From NCBI GenBank assembly GCA_964519615.1, contig CAZFIM010000012.1:1-48169 (forward strand): 48,169 nt of DNA, given 5' to 3'. A model generated the notes under the pieces. That model had not been told where the DNA came from. It was given only the letters and a program-made list of their open reading frames with translations, and did no database searches. Position 1 is the stretch's first letter, and each line of letters begins with the position of its first letter. Shown in pieces: positions 8,744 through 17,861 of the stretch. The position numbers and the translations under genes were made by a program. Origin of the DNA: CAZFIM01 sp964519615 (GTDB taxonomy: Bacteria > Chloroflexota > Dehalococcoidia > GIF9 > UBA5629).

Positions 8744-10169
8744 TTACATGCTCAGGCTCGGCAACCATAACGCCAGCATAGGGAAGATAATAACCAGCGC
8801 CATTACAAGTACATCGCACAATACAAAAGGTATTGAAGCCTTGTAGATATCCATCATAGTAGTATCATTCGACGCCGCTGCCTTCGACCTCGACTTCCCG
8901 TTCGCCAGTCGCCGGCGTCTCGCGCTCGCAGCCAACCATCAACCCCGCCCCGCCCGCTACCAGGGCGAGGATCACGAACAACCTCGTCATCGCATGCATG
9001 GCAAAAAGCCCCATCCCGAAAGGCGGGGTGATGCTTGCCATTTCCAGATTAATCATGATCAGTACGGCGAACCAGACAGGATTAAAGCCCAGGCCGACGA
9101 CAACAGGCACAAAGATTGGCAACGTAACCATCATGATCGCAACCACGTCCATAAAGCAACCCAATATTGCCACCACTATTTGCATTGAAATGATAATAAA
9201 TATGGGAGATACCGGCAAGCCAACGACAAATTCCCCCATTCCTCCAGTTGCTCCCGTATAGGCCAGTATATGGCTAAAAGCGGTAGCACCAAGAATAATC
9301 ATGAGCATCATGGAGGTGATATAGACTGTTTCGCCAACGGCCTTTGTCAGTATATTCCAGTGTAGTTTTCTATAAGCCAGCGCCAGGAGTATGCATCCTA
9401 TCGCTCCACAGGCAGCTGATTCACTCGGTGTAGCAACTCCCAACATAATAAGCCCGATAACAAGAAAAATGATAAATGCTATCGGTAACACGTATTTAAC
9501 GGTTGGAACGATTTTTTCCATGATACTTAATTTGGGAACATCGTACGGCGGAGCAATAGACGGCTGGATCTTGCACCTTAAAATGATGTAAACCGCATAA
9601 CATGAAGCCAGCACCAGACCCGGGAGTATAATGGCAACCAGAATTTGTCCGATAGAAATCTGCCCGATAACCCCCAATAGGATAGCCAGTGTGCTTGGCG
9701 GGATCATTATTGCCAGCGGGCCCGCTCCCAGTATCGGCCCGATACTCATAGCTTTTTTATAGCCGCGTTTTTCCATCTCCGGAACAAGTATTGTGCCAAG
9801 CATAATAATACTGGACATGCTCATGCCCGTTAATGTGGCAAAAATTGTACCGCTGCCTACTGCAAGCAGGCTTAATCTTCCGGGAAGCTTCCCTATCCAG
9901 CGGTCAAGGGCATCCATCATCAGTGGCGTTATAGCAGAACGAAACATTATTTCGCCCATCAAGATAAACATAGGCAAAGGTAATAAACTGAATTTTGCTA
10001 CTGAACTGCGGAAACTGAAGATGAGCTGTTGTAAACCGGGAGCTCCATTCCAGAGCAGGATAGCACCGACAATATCTATCAACAAAAAAGCAAAGGCAAC
10101 CGGTAAACCTAGAACCATGAGTAATACCAGACTACCGAATATGATTAAAAGGCTAAGCCACCATTCCAT
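8744..10169 (-). pseudogene. dctM: TRAP transporter large permease DctM, disrupted near C-terminus
   Basis: From ATG 10169 the first roughly 390 residues are a typical DctM membrane subunit (about ten hydrophobic segments, N-L-E-M-A-S-I-T-P-P-F-G-M near the end). After Met-His-Ala at 8991 the frame runs into a GC-rich block and stops at 8865. The missing DctM tail, NDTTMMDIYKASIPFVLCD to LALWLPSLSM, follows in another frame and ends at 8744. Aligning to the intact DctM at 22790 shows these two parts abut with no residue lost, so about 118-121 bp have been inserted. As given, the protein would lack its last transmembrane helix. Either the transporter is dead or the insert is an assembly chimera. 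Confidence 0.8.
8868..8990 (-). other. GC-rich insert within dctM, encodes a lipoprotein-like 41-residue peptide
   Basis: This block is about two-thirds G+C against roughly 45% in the flanks. On the minus strand ATG (8990) to TGA (8865) reads MTRLFVILALVAGGAGLMVGC followed by a short acidic tail ETPATGEREVEVEG. That is a complete lipoprotein signal peptide with a lipobox-like Cys at residue 21 and is similar in size to entericidin-type small lipoproteins. No flanking inverted repeats or clear target duplication are visible. The peptide could be chance, a foreign small gene, or a misjoined read. Confidence 0.5.
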
Positions 10170-10195
10170 GATAACCTCACAATTTCAAGCAATCA

Positions 10196-10714
10196 TTACA
10201 CTGCAGTTTCATGTCCTGATACCGGCTCGTGTACAAACAATCTGATTAGCTTTCTGGTAAATTCCAGAATAAGGAAAAGAGTTCCAAAGGGAATAATTGC
10301 TAGTATTGGACCTATTAGAAACTCCATCACCGTAGGATCGTACATATTTTTTTCAAAGCATAATAAGGTAGCTTTTACTCCATACCAGAAAACTATGCAG
10401 CAAATAGCAAAACAAATAAGGTAACTTACGAAAAGAAGAATTTTTTTTGCTCTCGGGCTGATAACCCTCATAACCAGGTCAAGTTTTATATGGCCGTCTC
10501 TTTTCAAAACCCAGGCAGTACCGAGAAAGGCAATGTAGAGAATAAAAATCTCTGTTATTTCAGGTGCCCAACGAATAGGATCGCTGAATGCATACCGGAA
10601 TAGTACATCACCTGTCACCAGAACCATCACCAATACGACGAGAATACCCCCCAATACGGCAAGAATGAAGATGCTGCGGTCTAGAATAGTATTTAGTGTC
10701 TTGACTATTTTCAT
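10196..10714 (-). CDS. dctQ: TRAP transporter small permease DctQ
   Basis: A 172-residue four-helix membrane protein with the DctQ hallmark: helix 1, then V-L-F-R-Y-A-F-S-D-P-I-R-W-A-P-E-I-T-E and G-T-A-W-V-L-K-R-D-G-H-I-K-L-D. It pairs with DctM to form the membrane part of a Na+-driven binding-protein-dependent importer of organic acids. It lies 26 bases upstream of dctM on the same strand and 414 bases downstream of dctP. Its own sequence is intact. Confidence 0.9.
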   Translation of the reverse strand: MKIVKTLNTILDRSIFILAVLGGILVVLVMVLVTGDVLFRYAFSDPIRWAPEITEIFILYIAFLGTAWVLKRDGHIKLDLVMRVISPRAKKILLFVSYLICFAICCIVFWYGVKATLLCFEKNMYDPTVMEFLIGPILAIIPFGTLFLILEFTRKLIRLFVHEPVSGHETAV

Positions 10715-10912
10715 AATTACTATCCTTTACTATGATGGTTATATGTAATCACCGAATGTGCAGAAACTCTCCGTTACAATACCGTCTACAGACCGTATTG
10801 ATATCCCCCGCAGAATGATTCATATCCATCACAATGACTGAGTCGCTACAATTAGCTTGCAATGACTATCTCAATTTAGTTTATATGCCCGCTATAATTC
10901 TATAAAGTGGCG

Positions 10913-10947
10913 GCCGGAGCCGTGCAGAATTCACACATGGCTCCGGC
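10913..10947 (-). terminator. Hairpin between dctP and dctQ
   Basis: GCCGGAGCC (10913-10921) pairs perfectly with GGCTCCGGC (10939-10947) across a 17-base loop. No T-run follows on either strand, so it is more likely an mRNA-stabilising or attenuating hairpin than a full terminator. It sits in the 414-base gap that separates dctP from dctQ-dctM and could let the binding protein be made in excess. The rest of the gap shows nothing else. Confidence 0.5.
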
Positions 10948-11128
10948 AAATCTGTTAATACACCATGATTAGTTGGTTATATGATTCTTTCATGTTGACA
11001 TTATTTAATTCTTATTCTATTGTCTTTAATACCGTATTACGTTCCATATATAGTGTAAAACCAAGTTATTATTGATATATAACTTAACTGCTTATTCGAT
11101 TTATCATGACTCATGCTGCCAGACACAG

Positions 11129-12163
11129 TTATTTTGTAAGGAATCCTCTCATTTTCTGATAGACATCATCTGTCACATTTCCTTTAAGCATATCCCATCT
11201 GGCTTCTTTACACAGGTCCAGATAATTTTCCGCATCGGCTGTAGAAAAGGTATATGGTACCATGCCGTTTTCCATCATTGTCTTGGCAGCTTCTTTTTCT
11301 CTGGCGCCGAAGAATTCATACATTTCCGGCTCTATCTCTTCTACAATCGAAAGCATGAGCTCCTGCATGTCGGGAGATAGCTTGCTGAATTTATCCTGAT
11401 TGACAATAAGAACCTCATTCGATGCCGGATATGCACCATGGTCACACCAGTAGTCACATACTTCATACCATTTGAAATCAACGCAGTCGTTATGCACCAT
11501 ACTGATACCATCGACAACACCCTGCTGTACGGCAGTATATATCTCAGCAAAATCTATTCTGCTTCCTGCCATTTGCAACTTTTCCATAGCTGGTATCATG
11601 GCACCGCCGGTGGCCATTTTCATTCCGACAAACTGGTCAGGCGAACTCAATTTCTTATTCGTATACATATAGAATGAGAAATTGCCGTCCAGCCTGCCCA
11701 GATAAGCAAGATTAGCGGCTTTGTGCGCCTCAACGGCATAATTAAAGAATCCATTGGAGCGCTCTTCCCATGGAGTTATTTCTGAAGCAATAAAAACAGC
11801 GGTGTGCGGAACCAGTGACATATACCAGTGCGCCGGCACTGCAGTCATATCAGTTACACCGGTGCTTACCGCTTGAGCCTGATCGAATGCGGGTATCACT
11901 TCAGGGCCGCCAACCCATTCAATAGTGACCTGACCGTTAGCTCTTTCATTAACCCTGTTAATAAACTCTCCCATCCAGTAAACACTGGCGAAATTTTTTT
12001 GGAGAAATGAGACAGCTTTCAGAGTTACAGGCTCGGCTTTTGGAGCAGGTGCTGGCGTTGGCGACGGACCGGGGGCGGGAGCCGGCTCTGATTTAGAACA
12101 ACCGCTTAGTATAAGAGCGGTAATTAAAAAGATAGAAGCAATAATAATAATTATTCTGTTCAC
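11129..12163 (-). CDS. dctP: TRAP transporter substrate-binding lipoprotein DctP
   Basis: A 344-residue DctP-family binding protein. The signal peptide ends in the lipobox L-S-G-C22, followed by an Ala/Pro linker (residues 25-43) and the two-lobe domain. It has the family's Q-x-Q-A-V-S-x-G-V-x-D-M stretch, the F-V-G-M-K-M segment before the ligand loop, and V-Q-Q-G-V-V-D-G near residue 220. It is anchored outside the cytoplasmic membrane and delivers ligand to DctQM. The ligand cannot be told. It is transcribed away from a two-component system, which probably controls it. Confidence 0.9.
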   Translation of the reverse strand: MNRIIIIIASIFLITALILSGCSKSEPAPAPGPSPTPAPAPKAEPVTLKAVSFLQKNFASVYWMGEFINRVNERANGQVTIEWVGGPEVIPAFDQAQAVSTGVTDMTAVPAHWYMSLVPHTAVFIASEITPWEERSNGFFNYAVEAHKAANLAYLGRLDGNFSFYMYTNKKLSSPDQFVGMKMATGGAMIPAMEKLQMAGSRIDFAEIYTAVQQGVVDGISMVHNDCVDFKWYEVCDYWCDHGAYPASNEVLIVNQDKFSKLSPDMQELMLSIVEEIEPEMYEFFGAREKEAAKTMMENGMVPYTFSTADAENYLDLCKEARWDMLKGNVTDDVYQKMRGFLTK

Positions 12164-12411
12164 CCTGCTATCCTCCTTTGATACGGTTATTTGAGAAAGT
12201 ATTGCTATCTAAACCGGTTACTACATGGCGCTCCTTTCTGTCTTGACCTGAAAGAAGATAAACGACGGGCCTATTGTTAACAGGAGTTAACGTAGTATAT
12301 TTTGCGTACTGAAAATTAACAATTAGCTAAATATTGCGGCCTAAAGTACAGACAAATGTACAAAAGTCCGTAATGCTACCAAACTTCGGTACAATATGTT
12401 ATGCTATTTTT
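12164..12411. promoter_or_regulatory. Divergent control region dctP / response regulator
   Basis: The region between the divergent dctP and response-regulator genes contains two GTTAAC hexamers four bases apart (12276-12281 and 12286-12291), a symmetric arrangement suited to a dimeric regulator such as the adjacent NarL-type protein. No convincing -35/-10 pair could be assigned to either strand. Confidence 0.3.
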
Positions 12412-13119
12412 ATGGACTCACTATCTATTCAGCAGTCTGAACAGATAAAGACGGGGAAAAAAATCACAATTTTACTGGCGGATGATCACCCCTTATACCG
12501 GCAGGCGTTGCGCTCCAATCTGGAAAAACATAGTGATCTGAGAGTAATTGGAGAAGCTGATGACGGCAGACAGGCAGTTGATTTAACCGCAAAGTACACT
12601 CCGGATATCGTTATTATGGACATTAGCATGCCGGAGCTTAACGGGCTGGATGCTACCCGGGAAATAAAACAGCGTTTTCCTTTAACATCTGTTCTGGTTC
12701 TCACAGTACATGAAGACAGCGAACACATCTTAGAGATACTCAATGCTGGGGCTTCAGGCTATCTCACAAAAAAAGTCATAGGAGAAACAGTGGTATCAGC
12801 GATCCGGTCTTTAATGTCCGGTGAATTTGTACTTGCCGCACCGGTATTTCAGAAAATACTTAAACATGCATTACGATATTCTGCCAAACCTTCAGCACTG
12901 GAATACGGTGATAAGCTTACGGCCAGAGAGTTGGATATTTTAAAGCTTGCGGCAAAAGGTCTTAGCAATAAAGATATAGCCTCAGCATTGGAACTCAGTA
13001 TACGCACGGTCAAAGCATACATGGCCGAGTTGTTTACAAAGTTAAATGTGACCTCGAGAACGAGTGCTGTTATTGCAGGACTGCGCGCAGGTTTGATACA
13101 AAGCGAAGATATCGAATAA
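12412..13119 (+). CDS. NarL/FixJ-type response regulator
   Basis: The receiver domain begins ITILLADDHP and has the phospho-acceptor Asp in I-V-I-M-D-I-S-M-P-E-L-N-G and the Lys in L-T-K-K. A LuxR-type helix-turn-helix follows (LTARELDILKLAAKGLSNKD to R-T-V-K-A-Y-M). About 235 residues from ATG 12412. Open frame continues upstream to ATG 12373 and TTG 12334, but the extra residues resemble no receiver N-terminus and none of the starts has a good ribosome site. The stop overlaps the histidine kinase start by one base (TAATG). Likely target: the divergent TRAP/catabolic genes. Confidence 0.88.
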   Translation: MDSLSIQQSEQIKTGKKITILLADDHPLYRQALRSNLEKHSDLRVIGEADDGRQAVDLTAKYTPDIVIMDISMPELNGLDATREIKQRFPLTSVLVLTVHEDSEHILEILNAGASGYLTKKVIGETVVSAIRSLMSGEFVLAAPVFQKILKHALRYSAKPSALEYGDKLTARELDILKLAAKGLSNKDIASALELSIRTVKAYMAELFTKLNVTSRTSAVIAGLRAGLIQSEDIE

Positions 13120-14159
13120 TGCCCCTCTTCAGCTCTATTTTTATGCTTCAGCGTAATGGGAAAGACAACGCAGTATTCAAAATTCATATATCCGTACTGG
13201 TTATCTATATGACTGCTCTGGCAGTGATGTATTATTCGCAATTGACGACAGATTTCCGCCCTGACTGGCTGTACCACCTTAAAATATTTGAGTTTCGCAG
13301 TAATTTCCACGGCAGTTTATTCTGCCTGGCAATTGTCTATGCGGCGATGGCCTTTGGTTGGCGCGGTTTATTGATAAGCTGCCTGGCCTCATTGATACTG
13401 ATGTTACCAGTGTCCATCTACTATAAACCTTTCCCTTTCTCGGTTCTCGCTAATATATTCCTAATTTTCGTCCCCTTGTTTGTGATTGGCTTTGTCAAAC
13501 TGGAGTTGAATTGGCGCAATAAAGAGAAACAGGTACTTCTTGAACGTGAAGAGGAACGACAGTTATATCTAACACAGATTCTGAGAGCTCAGGAAGATGA
13601 GAGAAAACGCATAGCACAGGAACTCCATGACGACATTATTCAATCATTGCTGGTTATCGCCGGTAAAGAAACAGCGCAGGCCGTGCGTGACGACATTCTC
13701 AGCATAACAGATGAGCTCAGAAGAATAAGCCTTGATCTCCGTCCAGGAATCCTTGATACCGTAGGACTTCGACCGGCATTAATAGGACTTATTGATCATC
13801 TGAATGAAGAGGGAACTATAAATGCGTGCCTGAAAATAGAGGGGAGAGAACGGAAAATACCGCATGGCCCCGACGTAGTATTATACAGAATCGCACAGGA
13901 AGCTATTAACAATATACAGAAACATTCCAATGCGACAGAAGCTGCTATTACCCTTGCCTACGGTGAGGGTAGTATTAAGCTTACCATACAGGATAACGGA
14001 AAAGGATTCTCACTGCCCAAGAGAATCAGTTCACTATCTGCCAAAGGGAAATTGGGGTTGATAGGTATACAAGAACGGGTTAACACGTTAAACGGAAAAC
14101 TTAAAATAACCAGTAAACCACTTTCCGGGACTACCATAAGCGTAGAATTAAAAATATAA
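13119..14159 (+). CDS. NarX/DegS-type (HisKA_3) sensor histidine kinase
   Basis: A 346-residue membrane kinase. The N-terminal 130 residues hold about four transmembrane helices with no sizeable extracytoplasmic domain, so it senses within or near the membrane. A coiled segment leads to the HisKA_3 box E-R-K-R-I-A-Q-E-L-H-D-D with phospho-accepting H170. The HATPase_c domain has Y-R-I-A-Q-E-A-I-N-N-I-Q-K-H, D-N-G-K-G-F and G-L-I-G-I-Q-E-R. It partners the preceding response regulator through translational coupling. What it senses is unknown. Confidence 0.88.
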   Translation: MPLFSSIFMLQRNGKDNAVFKIHISVLVIYMTALAVMYYSQLTTDFRPDWLYHLKIFEFRSNFHGSLFCLAIVYAAMAFGWRGLLISCLASLILMLPVSIYYKPFPFSVLANIFLIFVPLFVIGFVKLELNWRNKEKQVLLEREEERQLYLTQILRAQEDERKRIAQELHDDIIQSLLVIAGKETAQAVRDDILSITDELRRISLDLRPGILDTVGLRPALIGLIDHLNEEGTINACLKIEGRERKIPHGPDVVLYRIAQEAINNIQKHSNATEAAITLAYGEGSIKLTIQDNGKGFSLPKRISSLSAKGKLGLIGIQERVNTLNGKLKITSKPLSGTTISVELKI

Positions 14160-14371
14160 TTCCCGGCTTTTATCCCGCCCGCTGTATTTATCAGTAAGAT
14201 ATCCCCTATAGGGATGGACTTTATCAGCTCCATGTGCTATTCTTGCCGCACACCATATATAGACATTTGCTACCTCATTCCAAAGACAACCTCGTTGGTC
14301 AGTACCGAAGCGTCTATTCACATATTTTTATTTACTACATGTATGTAGTAAAAATTTAGATGGAGGTAAAA

Positions 14372-15395
14372 ATGAAATATATCGATCTGGAAAACCACTT
14401 TTTTACGCAGGAATACATTGAATTTCTGCGTTCAAAGAAAGATCCGCCCAGGGAAAGCGTTGAAAGCGATGTCCTTACCATGTGGTACACAAACGAACTC
14501 TGTTCACCGCGAAGTTTTGAGATGGATAATAAAATGCTTGATCTGGGAGAGTCTCGAATAAAAGCGATGGATGAAAGCGGTATCACCAAGCAGGGATTGA
14601 GCCTCAGCCCTCCCGGAGTGCAGTGCTTCGAGCCAGAGGATGGCGTCTTCTGGGCCAGAAAGGTTAACGATGCCCTGGCAAAAGTAGTCAAACAGCATCC
14701 CGACAGGTTCTTTGGCATCGCCTCCGTACCTGTTCAAAGTCCTGAGCAAGCGGCTGATGAGTTAAAGAGGGCAGTAACGGAATTGGGGCTAAAAGGCGCA
14801 ATGATAGAGTCACATTCCCGCAATGAATACCTCGATAATAAAAAATTCTGGCCTGTCTTTGAGATGGCAGAGAAGCTGGATGTACCTATCTGTTTTCATC
14901 CAGAGATACCATCGACCTCGGTTTTAAAAGGTTATGCGGATGATTACGGTTTTGAGCTAGCCGGGCCGCCTCTTGGATACGGAGCTGATCTTCACCTTCA
15001 TTGCATGCGCCTTATCTATAGCGGGCTTTTCGATAGNNNNNNNNNNTCCCAAACTGAAGATTATTGTGGGACACATGGGTGAGGGACTGCCGTTCTGGTT
15101 AACACGTATGGATGCCTACTGGATAAAACCATGGAAAGGACAAAAACCACGAATCGCCAAGAGGCCTAGTGATTATGTCAAGTCAAACTTTATCATCACA
15201 TTTAGCGGCATGTTTTTTATGCCGGCATTTCTTTGTGCTTATCTGGCCATGGGCGCGGACAGGATAGCCTTTGCCGTTGATTACCCCTATGAAAAAACTG
15301 AGGAAGCGGTAAAGTTTATAACACAGGCTCCTATACCTGATGAAGATAAAGAAAAGATATGCTATTCAAATGCTGTGAAGCTGTTCAAGCTTTAG
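14372..15395 (+). CDS. Amidohydrolase-2 family, gamma-resorcylate-decarboxylase-like, interrupted by sequence gap
   Basis: A metal-dependent TIM-barrel enzyme of the ACMSD/gamma-resorcylate decarboxylase group, which remove CO2 from aromatic acids without oxygen. The metal set is visible: L-E-N-H near the start (the E-x-H variant), I-C-F-H-P-E in the middle, I-V-G-H-M-G-E, and A-V-D-Y-P-Y-E near the end. I prefer ATG 14372, which has GGAGG five bases upstream, over ATG 14360 that begins within it. Ten N at 15037-15046 shift the frame, but the family motif G-L-F-D-[RF]-P-K-L-K-I-I-V-G-H-M-G-E would be restored if only three bases are missing, so the gene is almost certainly intact (about 338 residues). 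It is the second non-oxidative decarboxylase besides UbiD. Confidence 0.82.
15037..15046. other. Ten-N assembly gap inside amidohydrolase gene
   Basis: Ten N interrupt the reading frame. The frames before (ending G-L-F-D) and after (beginning P-K-L-K) join only if the true gap is a multiple of three; three bases completing Arg-Phe/Tyr fit the family best. Confidence 0.8.
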
Positions 15396-15479
15396 CGATT
15401 TTGGCACTTTCAACCTGATTATCTTCATTCTCATCTGAATGGATCAGAGGCGGTTCATAAGGTACATCGCTTGAAGGTA

Positions 15480-15545
15480 GCTGGTTCATGTCGCCTTCCT
15501 GCCAACCGCATACAAAAGGCAGGCCTTTTAAGCCTGCCTTCTTCT
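15480..15545. repeat. 66-bp dispersed repeat carrying a bidirectional terminator, copy 2
   Basis: Nearly identical to 2558-2623 (one mismatch at 15490). It lies between the amidohydrolase gene (plus strand, ends 15395) and the ABC-2 permease gene (minus strand, ends 15679), a suitable place for a two-way terminator. Hairpin arms AAGGCAGGC and GCCTGCCTT flank a CTTTTAA loop. Confidence 0.75.
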
Positions 15546-15678
15546 TTACTGCCCTCAATCAGGGTGATGCGGATACGGCAAAGGACTAACAACGTAAATC
15601 TCAGGAAATAATTCCATACCGGATTAAGTAAAACCGATCTGCTATAATCAACAAAAAAAGTGGTTTGCATCGCGTTGC

Positions 15679-16866
15679 TTATCCATTACGGCTATTGATT
15701 ATCTCCCGCTTTCTAAAGGTTTTAAGAAGCGATAGGGCAGCAATAGCAACAAAAATGAGAGCCATGCATGATAAAACTGCAAATTCCGGGGACGGAGAGC
15801 CGCCGCCGTAAAAAATCCTGAACATGCCTTCTCCGAAATATGTCGAGGGTAAATATATACTTGCAGTAGTATACAATGAAGGCAGTATCTCCGGAGAGTA
15901 TATCAGGCCGCATGATACGAATTGTAGCGGAAATAGTATAATGATCGCCGCTCCCATACCCTGTATGCCCAGCCAATCCATAAACATCTGCACCATGTAT
16001 AAAAGCGTGAAGAATCCAAGTGATAGAAACAGCCAAGTATTGAATAAACCGGTGCTTAAAGTAATATCAAAAGCGCCAAGAATGCCTATTACCACCCATG
16101 GCACAATCATGGATACGATAATATTTGTTGCCAAACTTGCTAAAAATATTCTGCATCTGGAGAAGTGAGCATACAGGTTTTTCTTTGCTATTGCATGCAA
16201 TATAGTCATCAGCGCGCAGCCAATAAAATAGGTCAATACAATGAATAGAGGAAGAATAACGCGAGCAAATCCCTCCGCATCATTGAGTTTACGAATATCG
16301 CTCTCAACAGGAGCATATTCCAGCGCATCAAAAGAGTTAATCAACTTTTCGCTTAGCATTGCCAGGACGTTAGCAGGTAGTCCCAATTTACCAAGCGCAG
16401 CTGCTGAATTCTGTTTCAATTCGGCTAGCGTATTGGCGAAGATAGTTTCGTTTAACGCTCCATTAATTCCCGCAGCCGCATTTTCCATTACCTGTTTGGT
16501 CATGTAAGGGGCTTCCTGATCGATATAATATGTGATGTGTGCTTTACCCTGTAGTAATTTCTGCGTGAAATCGCCGCCGATATATATGACCATATTGCTA
16601 TCACCATCAGTCAATGAGGCGAGTGCTTCTTCAAGATCATCTGCTGTTTCAGTCTTAAACGGTAAGGTATTGCCCAGTTGCCCCGCAATTTGCTGTCCGA
16701 TCGACTGATCTTCATTAAAAATAGTAATTTTCATATTGCATATTTCCGTATCCGCATCTTTAACAGCCGGTATGGCAATAACAAAATAGACCGCCTGCCA
16801 TAACAACGGAATGAACAAACCAATAATAAAGTATTTATTTCTCAACATCTGTTTAATAAGTTCCAT
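15679..16866 (-). CDS. ABC-2 type permease (exporter membrane subunit)
   Basis: A 395-residue protein with one N-terminal helix, a soluble extracytoplasmic domain of roughly 160 residues (45-205), then five or six C-terminal helices. This is the layout of ABC-2 permeases related to YhgE/YhfI-type and drug or lipid exporters. ATG 16866 has AAGGAG upstream. No ATP-binding subunit is adjacent, so it must use one encoded elsewhere or act differently. A TetR gene lies just upstream on the same strand. The 14-bp palindrome in its promoter region (16923-16936) is repeated before tetR, so it is very likely the TetR target. Confidence 0.8.
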   Translation of the reverse strand: MELIKQMLRNKYFIIGLFIPLLWQAVYFVIAIPAVKDADTEICNMKITIFNEDQSIGQQIAGQLGNTLPFKTETADDLEEALASLTDGDSNMVIYIGGDFTQKLLQGKAHITYYIDQEAPYMTKQVMENAAAGINGALNETIFANTLAELKQNSAAALGKLGLPANVLAMLSEKLINSFDALEYAPVESDIRKLNDAEGFARVILPLFIVLTYFIGCALMTILHAIAKKNLYAHFSRCRIFLASLATNIIVSMIVPWVVIGILGAFDITLSTGLFNTWLFLSLGFFTLLYMVQMFMDWLGIQGMGAAIIILFPLQFVSCGLIYSPEILPSLYTTASIYLPSTYFGEGMFRIFYGGGSPSPEFAVLSCMALIFVAIAALSLLKTFRKREIINSRNG

Positions 16867-16922
16867 ATCTTTTACTCCTTCTTGTCCTTATTACAGCAAA
16901 ATTAGATTTTCATTATATTGAC

Positions 16923-16936
16923 TGAACGTTTATTCA
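16923..16936. promoter_or_regulatory. TetR operator, copy before ABC-2 permease
   Basis: TGAACGTTTATTCA, a dyad with TGAA/TTCA arms, 57 bases before the permease start codon. The same 14 bases occur at 17575-17588 in front of tetR. Confidence 0.65.
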
Positions 16937-16955
16937 AATATTCAAATAAAATTTT

Positions 16956-17564
16956 TTACCGTTCCCGTATTCCGGAGAAAAGGTTGTCCAGGGCCTCATT
17001 GATAAACCCTTTTCTACTTACAGTTTCGCTGCCAAATCCGTTCGTCGTAAACTGGTACATAAATATCATAGAGAACAAACATCTGGCCGTAACTTCCGCA
17101 TTGTGTTGCTTAAGCTCACCGGTATGAATACGTTCAGAAATGAATTGCTTTAATATACTCATTCCCTCATTGCACAGTGATAACCAGGCACTATTTACCT
17201 CTGCATTGGATGAAATCTCACGTACCAGGATGTTTATTAACAATTTTTTTTCATCAAGCATACTTAAAAATCTCATAGACAGCAGCTTTAATACCACTTC
17301 CGCAGGTTGATCACTCCTCGTCTTTAATGCTCTGCGTAATTGAGGTAAAAAGCTGTTATGCTCAATAGTCGCAACCAACAGCGCTACTTTCCCGGGAAAG
17401 TAGTGATAGAGTAGCCCCTGAGATATATCAGCTTCCCTGGCAATATCCTTGATAGATGTCCCCGAGAAACCTTTTAAGGCAAACACTTTCAGGGCAGCAT
17501 CCATAATCCTGAGCTTCCGCTCCTCAGCTTGTGCTTTTCTCAAATTTGGCTTGCCGCTATCCAT
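16956..17564 (-). CDS. TetR/AcrR family transcriptional regulator
   Basis: A 202-residue regulator. The N-terminal helix-turn-helix reads I-M-D-A-A-L-K-V-F-A-L-K-G-F-S-G-T-S-I-K-D-I-A followed by G-L-L-Y-H-Y-F-P-G-K, typical of TetR proteins. The C-terminal ligand domain is of usual length, with no recognisable ligand signature. It lies upstream of and in the same direction as the ABC-2 permease, 89 bases from it. Twin operators suggest it represses both itself and the exporter, which would be released by the exported compound. Confidence 0.88.
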   Translation of the reverse strand: MDSGKPNLRKAQAEERKLRIMDAALKVFALKGFSGTSIKDIAREADISQGLLYHYFPGKVALLVATIEHNSFLPQLRRALKTRSDQPAEVVLKLLSMRFLSMLDEKKLLINILVREISSNAEVNSAWLSLCNEGMSILKQFISERIHTGELKQHNAEVTARCLFSMIFMYQFTTNGFGSETVSRKGFINEALDNLFSGIRER

Positions 17565-17574
17565 AAATATTCAT

Positions 17575-17588
17575 TGAACGTTTATTCA
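17575..17588. promoter_or_regulatory. TetR operator, copy before tetR
   Basis: TGAACGTTTATTCA within the longer dyad ATTGAA-N6-TTCAAT, 11 bases before the tetR start codon. Identical to the site at 16923-16936, giving an autoregulation loop. Confidence 0.65.
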
Positions 17589-17861
17589 ATCAATATGATA
17601 GCACCGCGAATACACTGCTGTCAAGGAATCCCACAAGAAGAATTATTTCCCTAAAATTCGGCCACAGTTGACTCTTTTTTCAGTATGCAAGCTACGGACC
17701 GCATGCTGTTCAATCCTGGCGAATTCCTCTGGCACAGCTTTTTCCCCTATGAAGCAGAAGAGGATTCATAACACCACTTCCGATTTTTTCCATCCTCCGC
17801 TCTTCCCCCTCTGGTGTCTATGACTTATAATTGAGTCCGTCACAGCAGTATAAGAACTATC

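Noticed and set aside
8744..8864. Separate small membrane protein gene at the end of dctM
   Set aside because: Its sequence aligns with the C-terminal helix of DctM and has no start signal of its own.
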